Source: Platanthera guangdongensis (lineage: Eukaryota > Streptophyta > Magnoliopsida > Asparagales > Orchidaceae). From it: a stretch of DNA of 64,000 nucleotides. Both the position numbers and the translations under genes were made by a program. The stretch spans positions 50,606,261-50,670,260 of the forward strand of contig CM077150.1 in assembly GCA_039583875.1 (NCBI GenBank). Reading direction: 5' to 3'. Below, piece by piece: positions 1 through 10,406 of this stretch (positions are counted from its first letter, which is position 1; every line of letters starts with the position of its first letter). The notes beneath the pieces are model-generated. The model was not told the origin of the DNA and did no database searches. It saw nothing but the letters and a program-made list of their open reading frames with translations.

Positions 1-97
1 AATTGCATTTACAGTACTATATTTCTGCTTTTAAAGTAAAAAAGAAAAAGGACACCTATTCACCCCCCCTCTAGGTGATTAGGCACTAGTTCTTTCA
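1..97 (+). repeat. 3' end of a Copia-type LTR (rest lies left of the window)
   Basis: The segment ends in TTCTTTCA and carries the block 'CACCTATTCACCCCC..CTCTAGGTGATT', also found at the end of the TE-A LTR near 14855-14900. TE-A integrase coding sequence starts directly after base 97, so this is the right end of a related element inserted into the GAG-pre-integrase/integrase region of TE-A. The matching TSD copy is outside the window. Confidence 0.75.
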
Positions 98-2174
98 AAG
101 GGCTATCTTTAAAAGCATTATTGGCAAAGATTCTAATAGATGTTTACATTTGCTTCACATGGATTTGTTCGGTCCACTGCAAGTTAGAAGTTTGGGAGGT
201 AAGGATTATACGTTGGTTATTGTTCATGATTACTCATGCTTTTCATGGGTGTTCCTTCTGAAATACAAGTCAGATACCTTCAACATCTTTACTAATTTTG
301 TCAGGCAGGTCCAGAATGAATACAACTGTTCCGTAGTCAAGATCAGAAGTGACAATGTAACAAAGTTCAAGTCTAGTGTCATGACAGAATTTTGTGAAAT
401 CTTAGGTATCCTTCATGAGTTTTCCTCTCCTCGTACTCCTCAATAGAACAGAGTGGCATAGAGAAGGAATAGAACACTCATAGAGGCCTGCAGGATCCTA
501 TTGAGTGATGCTTCACTTTTGAAATACTTCTGGGTTGAAGTCGTCAACACTGCATGCCACGTGCAAAATCGAGCACTAATAAATAAGAACCATAATAAGA
601 GACCTTACGAACTTTTAAAGGGCAAGAAACGAACTGTCTCATATTTTAGAATTTTTTGTTGTAATTGTTTCGTTCTTAACAATGACAAGTATCATACTAC
701 CAAATTTAGCGAAAAGAGTTTTGAAGGTATTTTTGTAGGGTATAGTAGCCATAGTAAGGCATATAGGATATTTAATAGAAAAACTCTGGTTGTAGAAGAA
801 TCCATACCTGTTGTATTTGATAAGAAGAGCTTGGTGCAAGACAACTCTTCTAGTATGTTCATCGAAGATGCAGGTACAAAGTTGAATGAACTTAACTTGG
901 AAGAACCGACTAAAGATAAAGGTGAAAAGTTCATCAAGATCACCACTCCAACACATATTGTAGAGGTTGGTGATCAAGATGAAGAAATCGTCCAAGTTGA
1001 TAAAGTCACTCCGATGATTGAAGACATTCCAGATGCAAGGACTCTAGAGCTCAGACATCTAATGGATCACCCAATGGACCAAATCATAGGAGATCCCCGG
1101 GATGGTGTCAGAACTCGTAGATGTACAACTAAAAAGAATTTAAATTTAAGTTTTCTCTCATATGTTGAACCAAAGAAGTTTGAGGAAGCAAACTCAGATA
1201 CATCGTGGATAATGGCGATGGAAGAAGAACTAAATCAGTTCAAGCACTGTCAAGTATGGAAACTTGTTCCAAGACCCAAAGGTAAGAATGCCACTAGGAC
1301 AAAGTGGGTCTACAGGAACAAGATGGACGAGGATAGAACGAACATAAAGAACAAGGCCAGACTCGTTGCCAAAGGATATCGTCAAGAATAAGGAATCAAC
1401 TTTGACCAGACGTACGCTCCAGTGGCAAGGCTGGAGGCAATCAGGTTACTCCTGGCATACGCCGTTCTTAAGGGCTTCACTGTCTATCAGATGGACGTGA
1501 AGTCTGCCTTCCTTAATGGTGAAACAACCTCCAGGTTTCGTTGTTTCTAACTTTCCAGATTATGTTTATTTATTACACAAAGCATTATATGGTTTGAAAC
1601 AAGATCCTCGAGCTTGGTATGAGACAATGTCTAGCTTTCTTCTTGAGAACAAGTTCACAAGAGGAAAGATAGATAAGACATTATTTCTTAGGGAAATAAA
1701 AGGCAAGATTTTGCTAATGCAAATCTATGTCGACGACATTATTTTTGGCTCTACAGACAACAACCTCTGCAAAAGTTTTCAAAACTTATGCATGGGAAGT
1801 TTGAAATGAGCAGTATGGGTAAGCTGAAGTATTTCTTAGGGCTTCAAGTGAAACAATCTGAAGATGGAATATTCATCTCGCAGACTAAGTTCACCAAAGA
1901 GCTAATTAAGAAATTCGGAATGGAGAACGCAACCTTTATGAGGACTCCAACGGATTCAACTGTGTCTCTGAACAAGGATGAGAAAGGGAAACCTTTTGAT
2001 GAAACCAAGTACAGAAGCATAATTGGATCCTTGCTATACCTTACTGCAGTAGACCAGACATAATATTCTCAACATGTGTTTGTGCTAGATTTCAAGTGAA
2101 CTTTAAGGAATCTCACTACGCTACTGCAAAGCGGATTTTGAGATACCTTAAAGGTACACCAAATCTTGGCTAAT
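98..2174 (+). pseudogene. TE-A pol, 5' part: integrase and reverse transcriptase (Copia, SIRE-like), broken
   Basis: Translated pieces match Copia pol. The integrase core starts at HMDLFGP (about 155-175) and continues to the GYSSHSKAYRIF block (about 740-775). A linker follows, then [47 protein letters not shown] and the catalytic YVDD at 1726-1737. Damage is heavy. Stops at 444-446 and 456-458 fall in the PQQNG..ERKNRT block, and the second replaces the catalytic Glu of the integrase DDE triad. Another stop lies at 1389-1391. About 20 bases are missing after [10 protein letters not shown], and there is a frameshift near 1790. The gene stops at 2174, where TE-B is inserted, and resumes at 9331. 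Confidence 0.9.
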
Positions 2175-3249
2175 TGATGTAGGGGGGGTCCGGAATCGGA
2201 GATATCCACGAAGCTAATGCTCTATCTACGCACTATACGTCGTAGATCTACCGCACCTACATAACACCTATCGCCCACAATAGTTTCTCGTCGCAAGAAC
2301 ACAACACAAATAATAAAGAAGAAATGGTCGACTCGAAAACAACGATCAGAAATTTGAGTCGGAATATTCCCCAAGAAAAACACAAAGGTTGCCACTCTTT
2401 TTGAGAGCAAGACCAAGGCTATAGGCCAAGATCCGCTCAGGCAAATAGGATCCACCCGATCCTGAATTATAAAGCCTAGCAACGGCGATTTCGATCCAAA
2501 ACTTGCAGCGATTAAATTAATTTTCCGGAGAAAACGAGTGCGAAACCACCACAACTAAAGAAGAGAATCACACAAGGGAGAGGGAAGAGATTACCCAACC
2601 GGAAAGCTGTTCACACAAGATAACTGTGGGAGAATCACTCTCTCCACGGATCCACCGGCGTCACACCGAAGGGTTTGCAACCTTCTTCCAAGGAGTCGCA
2701 CTGAACGAAGCCGCAACAGAGTCGCACCAAACGGATGGAGGGAGCAAGGGGGGTGGGCAGCGGCTTCACACCACAAGCAAGGGGGGCGGCGGCTTGGAGA
2801 GGTTTCCTCTTAGCCGAAATTCTCAAGGAGAAATTAGGTTTAACTCTTGTCTAATTATCTCATAAGGAAGCCTCCTTATATAGGAGTTACAAACAGGCCT
2901 TAACCATTCATGATGGAGATGTAATCTCATCCATCCGAATGGTTAAATGCACACCAACATTAAAATTGTTCAAAATTAAAAATAACAAAACATACAATGA
3001 ATATAAAATTATCACGTAAACATAGGATAATTTTATATTCCAAATATAAAATAGAGTTCAAGAAAATGAAATAAATAAGGCTAATGCTTTGCAGTGGTTG
3101 TAGCACGCCGCGGGTGGAAGTTGTAGCGTAGCCTTCCATTAGCGTCATCGTGCCGCCTCAAGTCCTTGAGTTGTATTGCCTTATCAACCGGATCATCATC
3201 AGCATCGTCAGCATCGTCTTCAAATGGTGGAGGAGGGGGCATGCCATCA
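2175..3249 (-). repeat. TE-B 3' LTR (1075 bp)
   Basis: Matches 8253-9325 along its length, with scattered substitutions and a deletion of about 15 bases around 2745-2765 relative to the other copy. TATATAAG on the minus strand lies at 2875-2882. The outer end is next to TSD CTAAT. The inner 3081-3249 still encodes the end of the pol polyprotein. Confidence 0.93.
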
Positions 3250-4790
3250 ATCCTCCCCAGCTCAAATGCATGCATCTCCGTTGCGTGGTCCAAGCGATAG
3301 CGGTTAAGGAGAGCGGCATCCAAATTTTGCAGCTCCATCTCGAGTACCGAAGAGTCATCCGAAGGGGGACGATCATGCCAACGGAGGAGAAAGCGGTGGG
3401 TGTCGCCATCAGCAGTGGTAATAGGCTCAGCAGCAAGTATCATCTCTGGAGTGGAGAACGTCCGTGGAAACCTGGGGAACATATTAGCAGTAGGCAGGAA
3501 GGAAGGCAACTTATCATCTGATGATATACCTGTGGGGACCGAAAGAGAGACATCATCCGTAATACCACTCCCCAACCCATGAGAATTTAGAGTGGGAGAA
3601 GAAGAAGACAAAGAAATCAACTCTTGTGGTGGTCATACAAACATCGTTAAATCCGAAACGTTAAAAATGGGGGAGATACCCCAATCAGCATGCAAGTACA
3701 AAACGAAAGCGTTGTCACCTAACTTCTTAATAATCCGAAAAGGGCCGGGGCGCTTTGGTCCTAACTTTTTAACGGTGCCAGTTGGCAAGCGTTCGGGAAC
3801 CAAACAGACTAAAACTTGATCGCCAATTTTGAAGTTTGATACTCTCCTATGTAAATTAGCATGCGCTTGATAAGAGTCGTATTGCGTAGTCAAGGTGGCC
3901 CGTATATGTGCGTGTAAATCATGGATGTGCTGGGCAAAGGATTGTGCAAACTGACTTGCCTTATACGTGTGGGGCAATGACACCAAGTAAAGCGGCACAG
4001 GAGCCTTATACCCGTGGACAATCTCATTTGGAGACAGACCTGTAGACCTATTCTTGGAATTATTGTAGGCTAATTGGGCATGGGGAAGGAGAAGATCCCA
4101 AGTGCTCTTGTGATCACTCACAAGACATCGTAACAAATTTCCTAAGCTCCGATTAACCACTTCCGTCTTCCCATTAGTTTGGGGATGATAGGCGGAGGAA
4201 AATAATAATTTTGTTCCCATTAATATCCAAAGAGTTTTCCAAAAATAACTAGTGAATTTTACATCCCTATCCGATACTATGGTCTGTGGCACTCCACGGT
4301 GACTAACGACTTCTTTAAAATATAGTTTAGCGACGTGAGACGCATCTTTTGTCCTACTGCACGGGATGAAATAAGCCTTCTTTGAAAACCTATCCACAAC
4401 TACAAAAACTGAGTCGTGACGACATAGGGTAATGGGGAGGCTTAGTACAAAATCCATACTAACATCTACCCAAGGCATGGAGGGCATAGGCAAGGGTGTA
4501 TATAATCCTATGTTGGTATTACTACCCTTCGACACCTGACACGTGCGGCAGCTACTCACTACCTGTCCCACCATAACCTTAAGTTTTGGCCAATAGAATT
4601 TGCCCTCGACTAACGTAATGGTCTTATCTCTACCGAAGTGGCCACTCAACCCTCCGCTATGCAACTCCCACATGATATGTAGTCGTAACGATGAATGCGG
4701 AATACATAGCTTCACGTTCCTAAACAGGCAACCGTCCTTGATGACGTATGTCGATATTGTCGTGGGGGAGCTATCCTGGGCAGATAAATA
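3081..4790 (-). pseudogene. TE-B integrase and C-terminal tail, running into the 3' LTR
   Basis: From 4715 down, the translation has the zinc-binding part (HFGRDKTITLVEGKFYWPKL, C..C), then the catalytic core with MDFVLSLP, VSDRDVKFT and TEVVNRS (D, D, E all present). The C-terminal PERLPTGTVKKLG and DWGISPIFNVSDL blocks follow. A TGA at 3633-3635 interrupts, but the same frame continues to 3081. It passes a chromodomain-like FLLRWHDRPPSDDS stretch and the PPT, and ends inside the LTR with RYNFHPRR. The family role is insertion of element cDNA; the tail could steer chromatin targeting if it is a real chromodomain. TE-E has the same arrangement. Confidence 0.85.
3250..3263 (-). other. TE-B polypurine tract
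   Basis: Read on the minus strand this is GAGCTGGGGAGGAT, directly before the 3' LTR start TGATGG. Position and purine content fit a PPT. It lies inside the pol reading frame and encodes part of a LGRIDG stretch. Confidence 0.85.
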
Positions 4791-6090
4791 GAAGTCTCGG
4801 AAGTCAGGACACGTGGAGTACTCATCCTTAACCCGCTCAAATCCTACAACATGTACTTCTATAGAGGTGAGTAAAATAGTAAGACGACTAAGGGCGTCCG
4901 CGACTCGGTTATCAGCTCCCTTAAGGTGCTTGAGATTAAACGTGTAACCTTGTAAGAAAGCTACCCACTTAGCGTGTCATGGGCTGATCTTATGCTGGCC
5001 GTTGATGAAATGTAAAGCCTCATGATCGGAGAGGATCACAAACTCCTTAGGGAAGAGATAGTGCCTCCAATGGTTTAGACATCAGACTACAGCATAAAAT
5101 TCCCTATCGTAATTTGAATAGTTCAGCTTAGGACCGAACAACTTCTCGCTAAAATAACTAACGGGATGGCCCTCCTGGCTCAAGACACCTCCAATCCCGA
5201 CCCCAGACGCATCGCATGTGAGCTCAAATACTTTAGCAAAGTCAGGTAGACGTAAGACAGGTGCCTCAGTCATAAGCTCCTTTATTCATTCAAAAGCATA
5301 GGTGGCGGACTTCGTCCACGTAAACTCTCCCTTCTTCATACAGTCTATGATAGGCGCCATAATACTACTGAAGTCTCGTATGAAAAGATGATAAAACGTG
5401 GCTAACCCATGGAAACTACGCACCTCACGTAGGGTGGTTGGCACGGGCCAATCCTTAATGACCTGAACCTTGCCCGGATCAACTCAAATTCCCTTAGAGC
5501 CGACTATATAGCCTAAGAAATCTACCTCCGAAACATAGAAAGTGCATTTCTTCAGATTGAGAAATAAAGTCTCCTTCCGCATGGTGCAAAGGATCACTCT
5601 CATGTGGGAGATGTGCTCGGTAGTAGAGGTGCTATAAATTAGAATATCATCAAAGTAGACGACAACGAACTTCCCCATGAATGGCTGAAAGACATGTGTC
5701 ATCATCCAGGAGAAGGTACTAGGGGCATTGGATAACCCAAAGGGCATCACAAGCCATTCGTACAGACCATCCTTCGACTTAAATGCCGTCTTCCACTCGT
5801 CGCCCTCTCGTATCCTAATCTGGTGATAGCCACTCCGAAGATCTAATTTGGAGAATACGGTGGCTCCAGACAAGACATCCAACAAATCATCTAGGCGGGG
5901 AATGGGGAACCTATACTTGATGGTGATTTTGTTGATAGACCGACTATCAACGCACATCCTCCATGTACCATCCTTCTTGGGGCAAGTAGGGCTGGTACAG
6001 CACATGGACTCATACTAGTCCTAATAAAACCTTTCTCTAGCAAGCCCTCTATCTGGGACTGCAACTCCAGGTGAGCTGCGGGGTGGAGTC
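4791..6090 (-). pseudogene. TE-B reverse transcriptase and RNase H, broken
   Basis: RT is clearest at 5484-6005: [44 protein letters not shown] and the catalytic YFDD near 5642-5660. A stop at 5484-5486 follows GSKGI. The connection and RNase H continue at 5082-5273 ([15 protein letters not shown]) and further down (LSDHEALHFI, RVADALSR), broken by more stops. All readable pieces are in one frame, different from gag, so the gene has decayed mainly through nonsense changes. Confidence 0.88.
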
Positions 6091-6100
6091 GATAATGGGG

Positions 6101-7980
6101 CTAATTTGGCAAGGAAGACCCCGGGATGAGATCTATCGCATGCTGGATATTCCTAAGAGGGGGTAACGTGGGCGGTAACTCATCCGGGTACACGTACCTA
6201 TACTCCTCCAACAGTACCCGTAACTTACTAGGTAACTCATCCAAAATGCTAAAATCGGGCTTCGCACTTAGGAGGACTAGCGCATACATAATTCCATCAG
6301 AGAACGTATCTCTCTCAAACTCTTTCCTACCAACTAGATTCAACGTTTTCCGTTCTACCGGAATAGTGGTGTCCTTAGCCAAGACTATGGGCTCCTTTGG
6401 GATGGTCGGCCTCAAAGTGATGGTTTTGCCATTGAATTTGAATTCATAAGTGTTGGCTCTACCAAAATGTGTAACATCACGGTCATATAGCCAAGGGCGG
6501 CCTAACAACACATGACAAGCATCCATCGGAAGGACATCACACCACACCTCATCAATGTTGGATTTGAATGAGAGTGGGACCAGGCATCGCTTGGTAACGG
6601 GTACAGAGGTCTTGTTGATCCAAGTGACCTGATATGGGGTCGGGTGTGGTTCTGTGATCAAGGACATACATGTAACTACGTTCTCAGATACGACATTCAC
6701 GCAGCTACTACTATCAACAATCAGCTTGCAAAGCTTCTCGCCACTCTTAAAAATCAGAGAAAATATGCTCGTCCTCTTCCAATTATCTAATGGACGAGGA
6801 GTGGTCAAGATACAACGCATCACCATAAGGGGGTGAGCGTCCTCTAAGTCACTAGGGACTCCTTCGGGGTCACTCTCCTCTGCGGCCTCATATACATAAT
6901 CGTCAGGGTCGGTAGTTGGCTCTAATAAGGCTAGGGCGTTCGTCTTTGTTGGGCATTCGTAGGCATAATGGCCTTGAATGCCGCAAGAGTAACAAGTGGT
7001 GTTAGCCTTGCTAACCTTCCCTATAGGGACATGCTCACTCGCAGGGTTCTTGGTGTTCCTAGAGGTGATCACGACTGACATCGACTTGGTGGACTTGAAC
7101 TTTCCCTTATCAGGGTGTGTGGAAGAAGATGCCCCAGCGGTGGACTTGTTCTTCGCATGAGCGTAACGGGAGTGAGCTTTAGAGGCTAGGTGTTTTTCAA
7201 TGTCCAAGGCGGCATTGAAAGTCGTGTTCAAGTCTGTATGCCCATATCGCAAGAGCTTCCATTGGATATCGGGGTGAAGCCCCTTTCGAAATATAGATAA
7301 AGTGACTTCATGGATCTCCCTAAGGTCACATCGTACCATACGGTCCTTAAGTTCACCCATATATTCAGCTACCGAGTTTGAGCCCTGACGCAGAGTGGCA
7401 AGCTCATTGAACATCTTTGTCTGATGGTACGCGGGAACGTACTGATCGGTCAACAGGTTTTTCATTACTGGCCAACTTGTAAGGGGGTCTCCGTGTCCGG
7501 TTCCTAACCTTCGCTCCTCATTCAGCTAAAACGTCTTTGCACGACCTGTTAACTTCATCCGGGCAACTTGGACCTTTTGGGGATCCGTCAGGTTGTGCCA
7601 CTCGAAGTAACACTCCATGTCCACAGTCTAGTTAAGGAAGATTTGGGGATCTCTCATGTCATCATAAGTGGGGGCATTTATCTTAATGGCCCTAGTAATA
7701 TCAATGTCTCGATCGGGGCGGTGTCCTCTAGGGGGCACCCTTGGGGAGTCCCATCAGAATCCGAATCAGAATTATGTTGGTGTCGGTTGGGCCGGTCAAC
7801 ATTAACGGGTGGTGGGGGTGGCCTAGCTTGATTTTGTAGGATCTGTGTTATCATGTCCCTAAGCTCCGTTATTTCGTTACGCAGCCATGATATGGCCTCG
7901 GTGTTGGGATCCCCACGCTCATTCGCAGCCATCCTAGACGTAGACAGAGTGGAATATTCCGATCCGAGCCTAGTGCGCAT
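6101..7980 (-). pseudogene. TE-B gag and protease, broken by frameshifts
   Basis: The N-terminus reads from 7980 in one frame for 100 codons, including a Pro-rich PPPPPVNVDRPN stretch. The capsid part is clearest from 7465 (MKNLLTDQYVPAYHQTKMF), preceded by a degenerate TFWLNEERRLG block near 7500-7540. A zinc knuckle C-x2-C-x4-H-x4-C (CYSCGIQGHYAYEC) is near 6953-6995. The protease region has IVDSSSCVNVV near 6699-6726, where relatives carry D-G/S-G/S. The 454-codon frame closes at 6101. Gag forms the virus-like particle and the protease processes the polyprotein. No intact product is expected. Confidence 0.87.
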
Positions 7981-8233
7981 TCAGGTTTAGAAAAATTTTG
8001 GAAAGATGATTTTTCCTAGGGCTGTAGCTGTACTGGAAATAAAATATTTTTATAGATTCCCAACGTGAATAACACGTAGATCGTTAAAACAATTTTATTT
8101 TTAAAGTTCGCTGAAAAATAAGGATTTTAGCCCGCTATTGGCAGACCCAGAACATAATTTTTTGTGATTTTCTAAAGATCTGATCGACCATAAGGAACGC
8201 AAAGAGGATGTTTGCAACTTGAAAGTTGAAACA

Positions 8234-8250
8234 ACTGCCTCAGATACCAA
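8234..8250 (-). other. TE-B primer-binding site (initiator Met tRNA)
   Basis: On the minus strand TTTGGTATCTGAGGCAG begins 2 bases after the 5' LTR end. It matches the plant iMet-tRNA 3' complement TGGTATCAGAGC with a few changes. This fixes the element's direction. Confidence 0.8.
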
Positions 8251-8252
8251 AT

Positions 8253-9325
8253 TGATATAGCGGGGGGGGGGGGGGGGTCCAGAATCGGAGATCTCCACGA
8301 AGCTAACGTTCTATCTACGCACTACACATCGTAGATCTACCACACCTACACAACACCTATCGCCCACAATAGTTTCTCGTCGCAAGAACACAACACAAAT
8401 AACAAAGGAAGAATGGTCGACTCAAAAACAACGATCGGAAATTTGAGTCGGAATATTCCCCAAGAAAAACACAAAGGTTGCCACTCTTTTTGAGAGCAAG
8501 ACCAAGGCTATAGGCCAAGATCCGCTCAGGCAAATAGGATCCACCCGATCCGGAATTAAAAAGCCTAGCAACGGCGATTTCGATCCAAAACTTGCAGCGA
8601 TTACATTAATTTTCCGGAGAAAACGAGTGCGAAACCACCACAACTAAAGAAGAGAATCACACAAGGGAGAGGGAAGAGATTACCCAACCGGAAAGCTGTT
8701 CACACAAGATAACTGTGGGAAAATCACTCTCTCCACAGATCCACCGGTCTCACACCGAAGGGTTTGCAACCTTATTCCAAGGAGTCGCACCGAAGGAAGC
8801 TGCACCGGAGTCGCACCGAACGGATGGAGGGAGCAGGGGGCTTCACACCACAAGCAAGGGGTCGGCGGCTTGGAGAGGTCTCCTCTTGGCCGAAATTCTC
8901 AAGGAGAAATTAGGTTTAACTCTTGTCTAATTATCTCATAAGGAAGCCTCCTTATATAGGAGTTACAAACAAGCCTTAACCATTCATGATGGAGATGTAA
9001 TCTCATCCATCTGAATGGCTAAATGCACACCAACATTAAAAGTGTTCAAAATTAAAAATAACAAAACATGCAATGAATATAAAATTATCACGTAAACATA
9101 GGATAATTTTATATTCCAAATATAAAATAGAGTTCAAGAAAATGAAATAAATAAGGCTAATGCTTTGCAGTGGCTGTAGCACGCCGCTGGCGGAAGTTGA
9201 AGCGTAGCCTTCTGTTAGCGTCATCGTGCCGCCTTAAGTCCTTGAGTTGTATTGCCTTATCAACCGGATCATCATCAACATCGTCGTCATCGTCTTCAAA
9301 TGGTGGAGGAGGGGGCATGCCATCA
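8253..9325 (-). repeat. TE-B 5' LTR (1073 bp)
   Basis: Pairs with 2175-3249. The inner end has a run of 16 G (8262-8277) where the other copy has 7. The outer end TGATGGCATGCC (minus) abuts TSD CTTAT. Confidence 0.93.
8951..8958 (-). promoter_or_regulatory. TATA box in TE-B 5' LTR
   Basis: TATATAAG on the minus strand, about 370 bases into the LTR, and kept in the other LTR at 2875-2882. It is a likely core promoter for the element RNA. Confidence 0.55.
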
Positions 9326-9330
9326 CTTAT

Positions 9331-9825
9331 GGTACCCAAGAAGTAATGATAGAGAGCTAATTGATTTTTTAGATGCAGATTTTACAGGTAGTAAAGATGA
9401 TAGAAAAACACTTCCAGGACTTGCCAATTCCTTGGAAGAAGGCCCATTTGCTAGCGTAGTTAGAAGCAGAACTATGCAGAAATCTCAATGGCTGAGTCAG
9501 AGTATATCTCTGCAGGCAGTTGCTGTACACAGTTGTTATGGTAAAGAACCAATTTGAAGACTATAACATGAAGTTTCAGAACATTCCAATATTTTGCGAC
9601 TCTTCTAGCGCAATTGCAATAGACAACAACCCAGTCTCTCACAGCCGGACAAATCACATAGAGCTGCGGTACCACTTCATCCGGGAGCATGTGGAGCATG
9701 GGGACATTGATTTACAATATGTCCCAACAGACAGGCAGATTGCTGACATTTTCACGAAGCTGCTGGACGAGACCTATTTCATATTCTTCAAAACAGAACT
9801 TGGAATGCTTAATAAAGAAGATTAG
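9331..9825 (+). pseudogene. TE-A RNase H (end of pol), broken
   Basis: This continues TE-A pol after the TE-B insertion. LWYPRSNDRELIDFLDADF and GSKDDRK mark the start of the Copia RNase H. A frameshift around 9400-9480 follows. The rest reads NQFEDYNMKFQNIPIFCDSSSA, HIELRYHFIREHV and ADIFTKLLDET and ends at the stop at 9823-9825. The metal-binding Asp block (FCDS) is present. It degrades RNA in RNA-DNA hybrids in active relatives. Confidence 0.9.
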
Positions 9826-10406
9826 AGAAGGTGGACTCACAAAAAGACTCAGGGATCAAGAAATCAGTCAAAAGTTGAAATTTTTCAAAATTCACGCTGT
9901 ATGACTCGAGTAAGATTAAGACCACTCGAGTAAGAAGTAAGTCACTCGAGTACCTCTTTAAAACTACTCGAGTACCTCTTCAGCCACTCGAGTAAACCTA
10001 CTCCAGTAGTAGAAAGACCTACTCGAGTACTAAGTTACCACTCGATATGTATAAAGATAGATAACTCGAGTACTTCCATTTCTTCACTCGAGTACTATCA
10101 TCTCTTCACTCGAGTATTGTTGATCCTCTCGAGTACCAAGAAGACTCTTTCTCAACTTCAATTCAAATTTCTTTATTCATAACCTGAGGCTTATGCCGCC
10201 CTTTCCAAGGTATGTTAAGCTTAATTTACTTTCTTAATCATCATAAATTAGGGTTATATAAATAGAAAGGTCTAGAATTCATTTCTCTACACGAATCAAA
10301 ACCCCTTCACTCGAGTAAAGTCGAAAGACTCTTCGCCTTCCGCCGACTATTGAAGAGCCCGCGCCTTCTTCTTTCTCACAGCAGATTTTTCTCACATTTC
10401 TGGATC
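9826..10406 (+). repeat. TE-A pol-env spacer with ACTCGAGT palindrome array
   Basis: Non-coding between pol and the env-like gene. ACTCGAGT occurs at 9904-9911, 9924-9931, 9944-9951, 9966-9973 and 9986-9993, then less regularly to about 10320. The first copies are spaced 20-22 bp apart. The same palindrome fills the U3 of this element's LTR. A splice-acceptor-like tract ends at 10381. Confidence 0.85.
10364..10381 (+). promoter_or_regulatory. Candidate 3' splice site before the TE-A env-like gene
   Basis: CCTTCTTCTTTCTCACAG is a pyrimidine tract ending in CAG, 25 bases before the ATG at 10407. Equivalent sites lie before the env-like ATG in TE-C, TE-F and TE-J. Confidence 0.45.

Larger units (their letters stand above)
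2175..9325 (-). mobile_element. TE-B: Ty3/gypsy LTR retrotransposon, full length, decayed
   Basis: This 7.15-kb element lies on the minus strand and is nested in TE-A. LTRs are 2175-3249 and 8253-9325, both TGATGG...ATATCA or similar in the element's sense. The TSD is CTTAT (9326-9330) against CTAAT (2170-2174). Removing the element restores the TA-A reading frame from the RT end to the LWYP block at 9331. The order is 5' LTR, PBS, gag, protease, RT, RNase H, integrase, tail, PPT, 3' LTR, which is Ty3/gypsy. The integrase C-terminus (GIS..FNVSDL) followed by a chromodomain-like RW..RP stretch suggests a chromovirus relative. The clade is not certain. Confidence 0.93.

Noticed and set aside
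2591..2865. Short ORFs on both strands of the TE-B LTRs
   Set aside because: Not conserved in frame between the two LTRs and lacking recognisable features.
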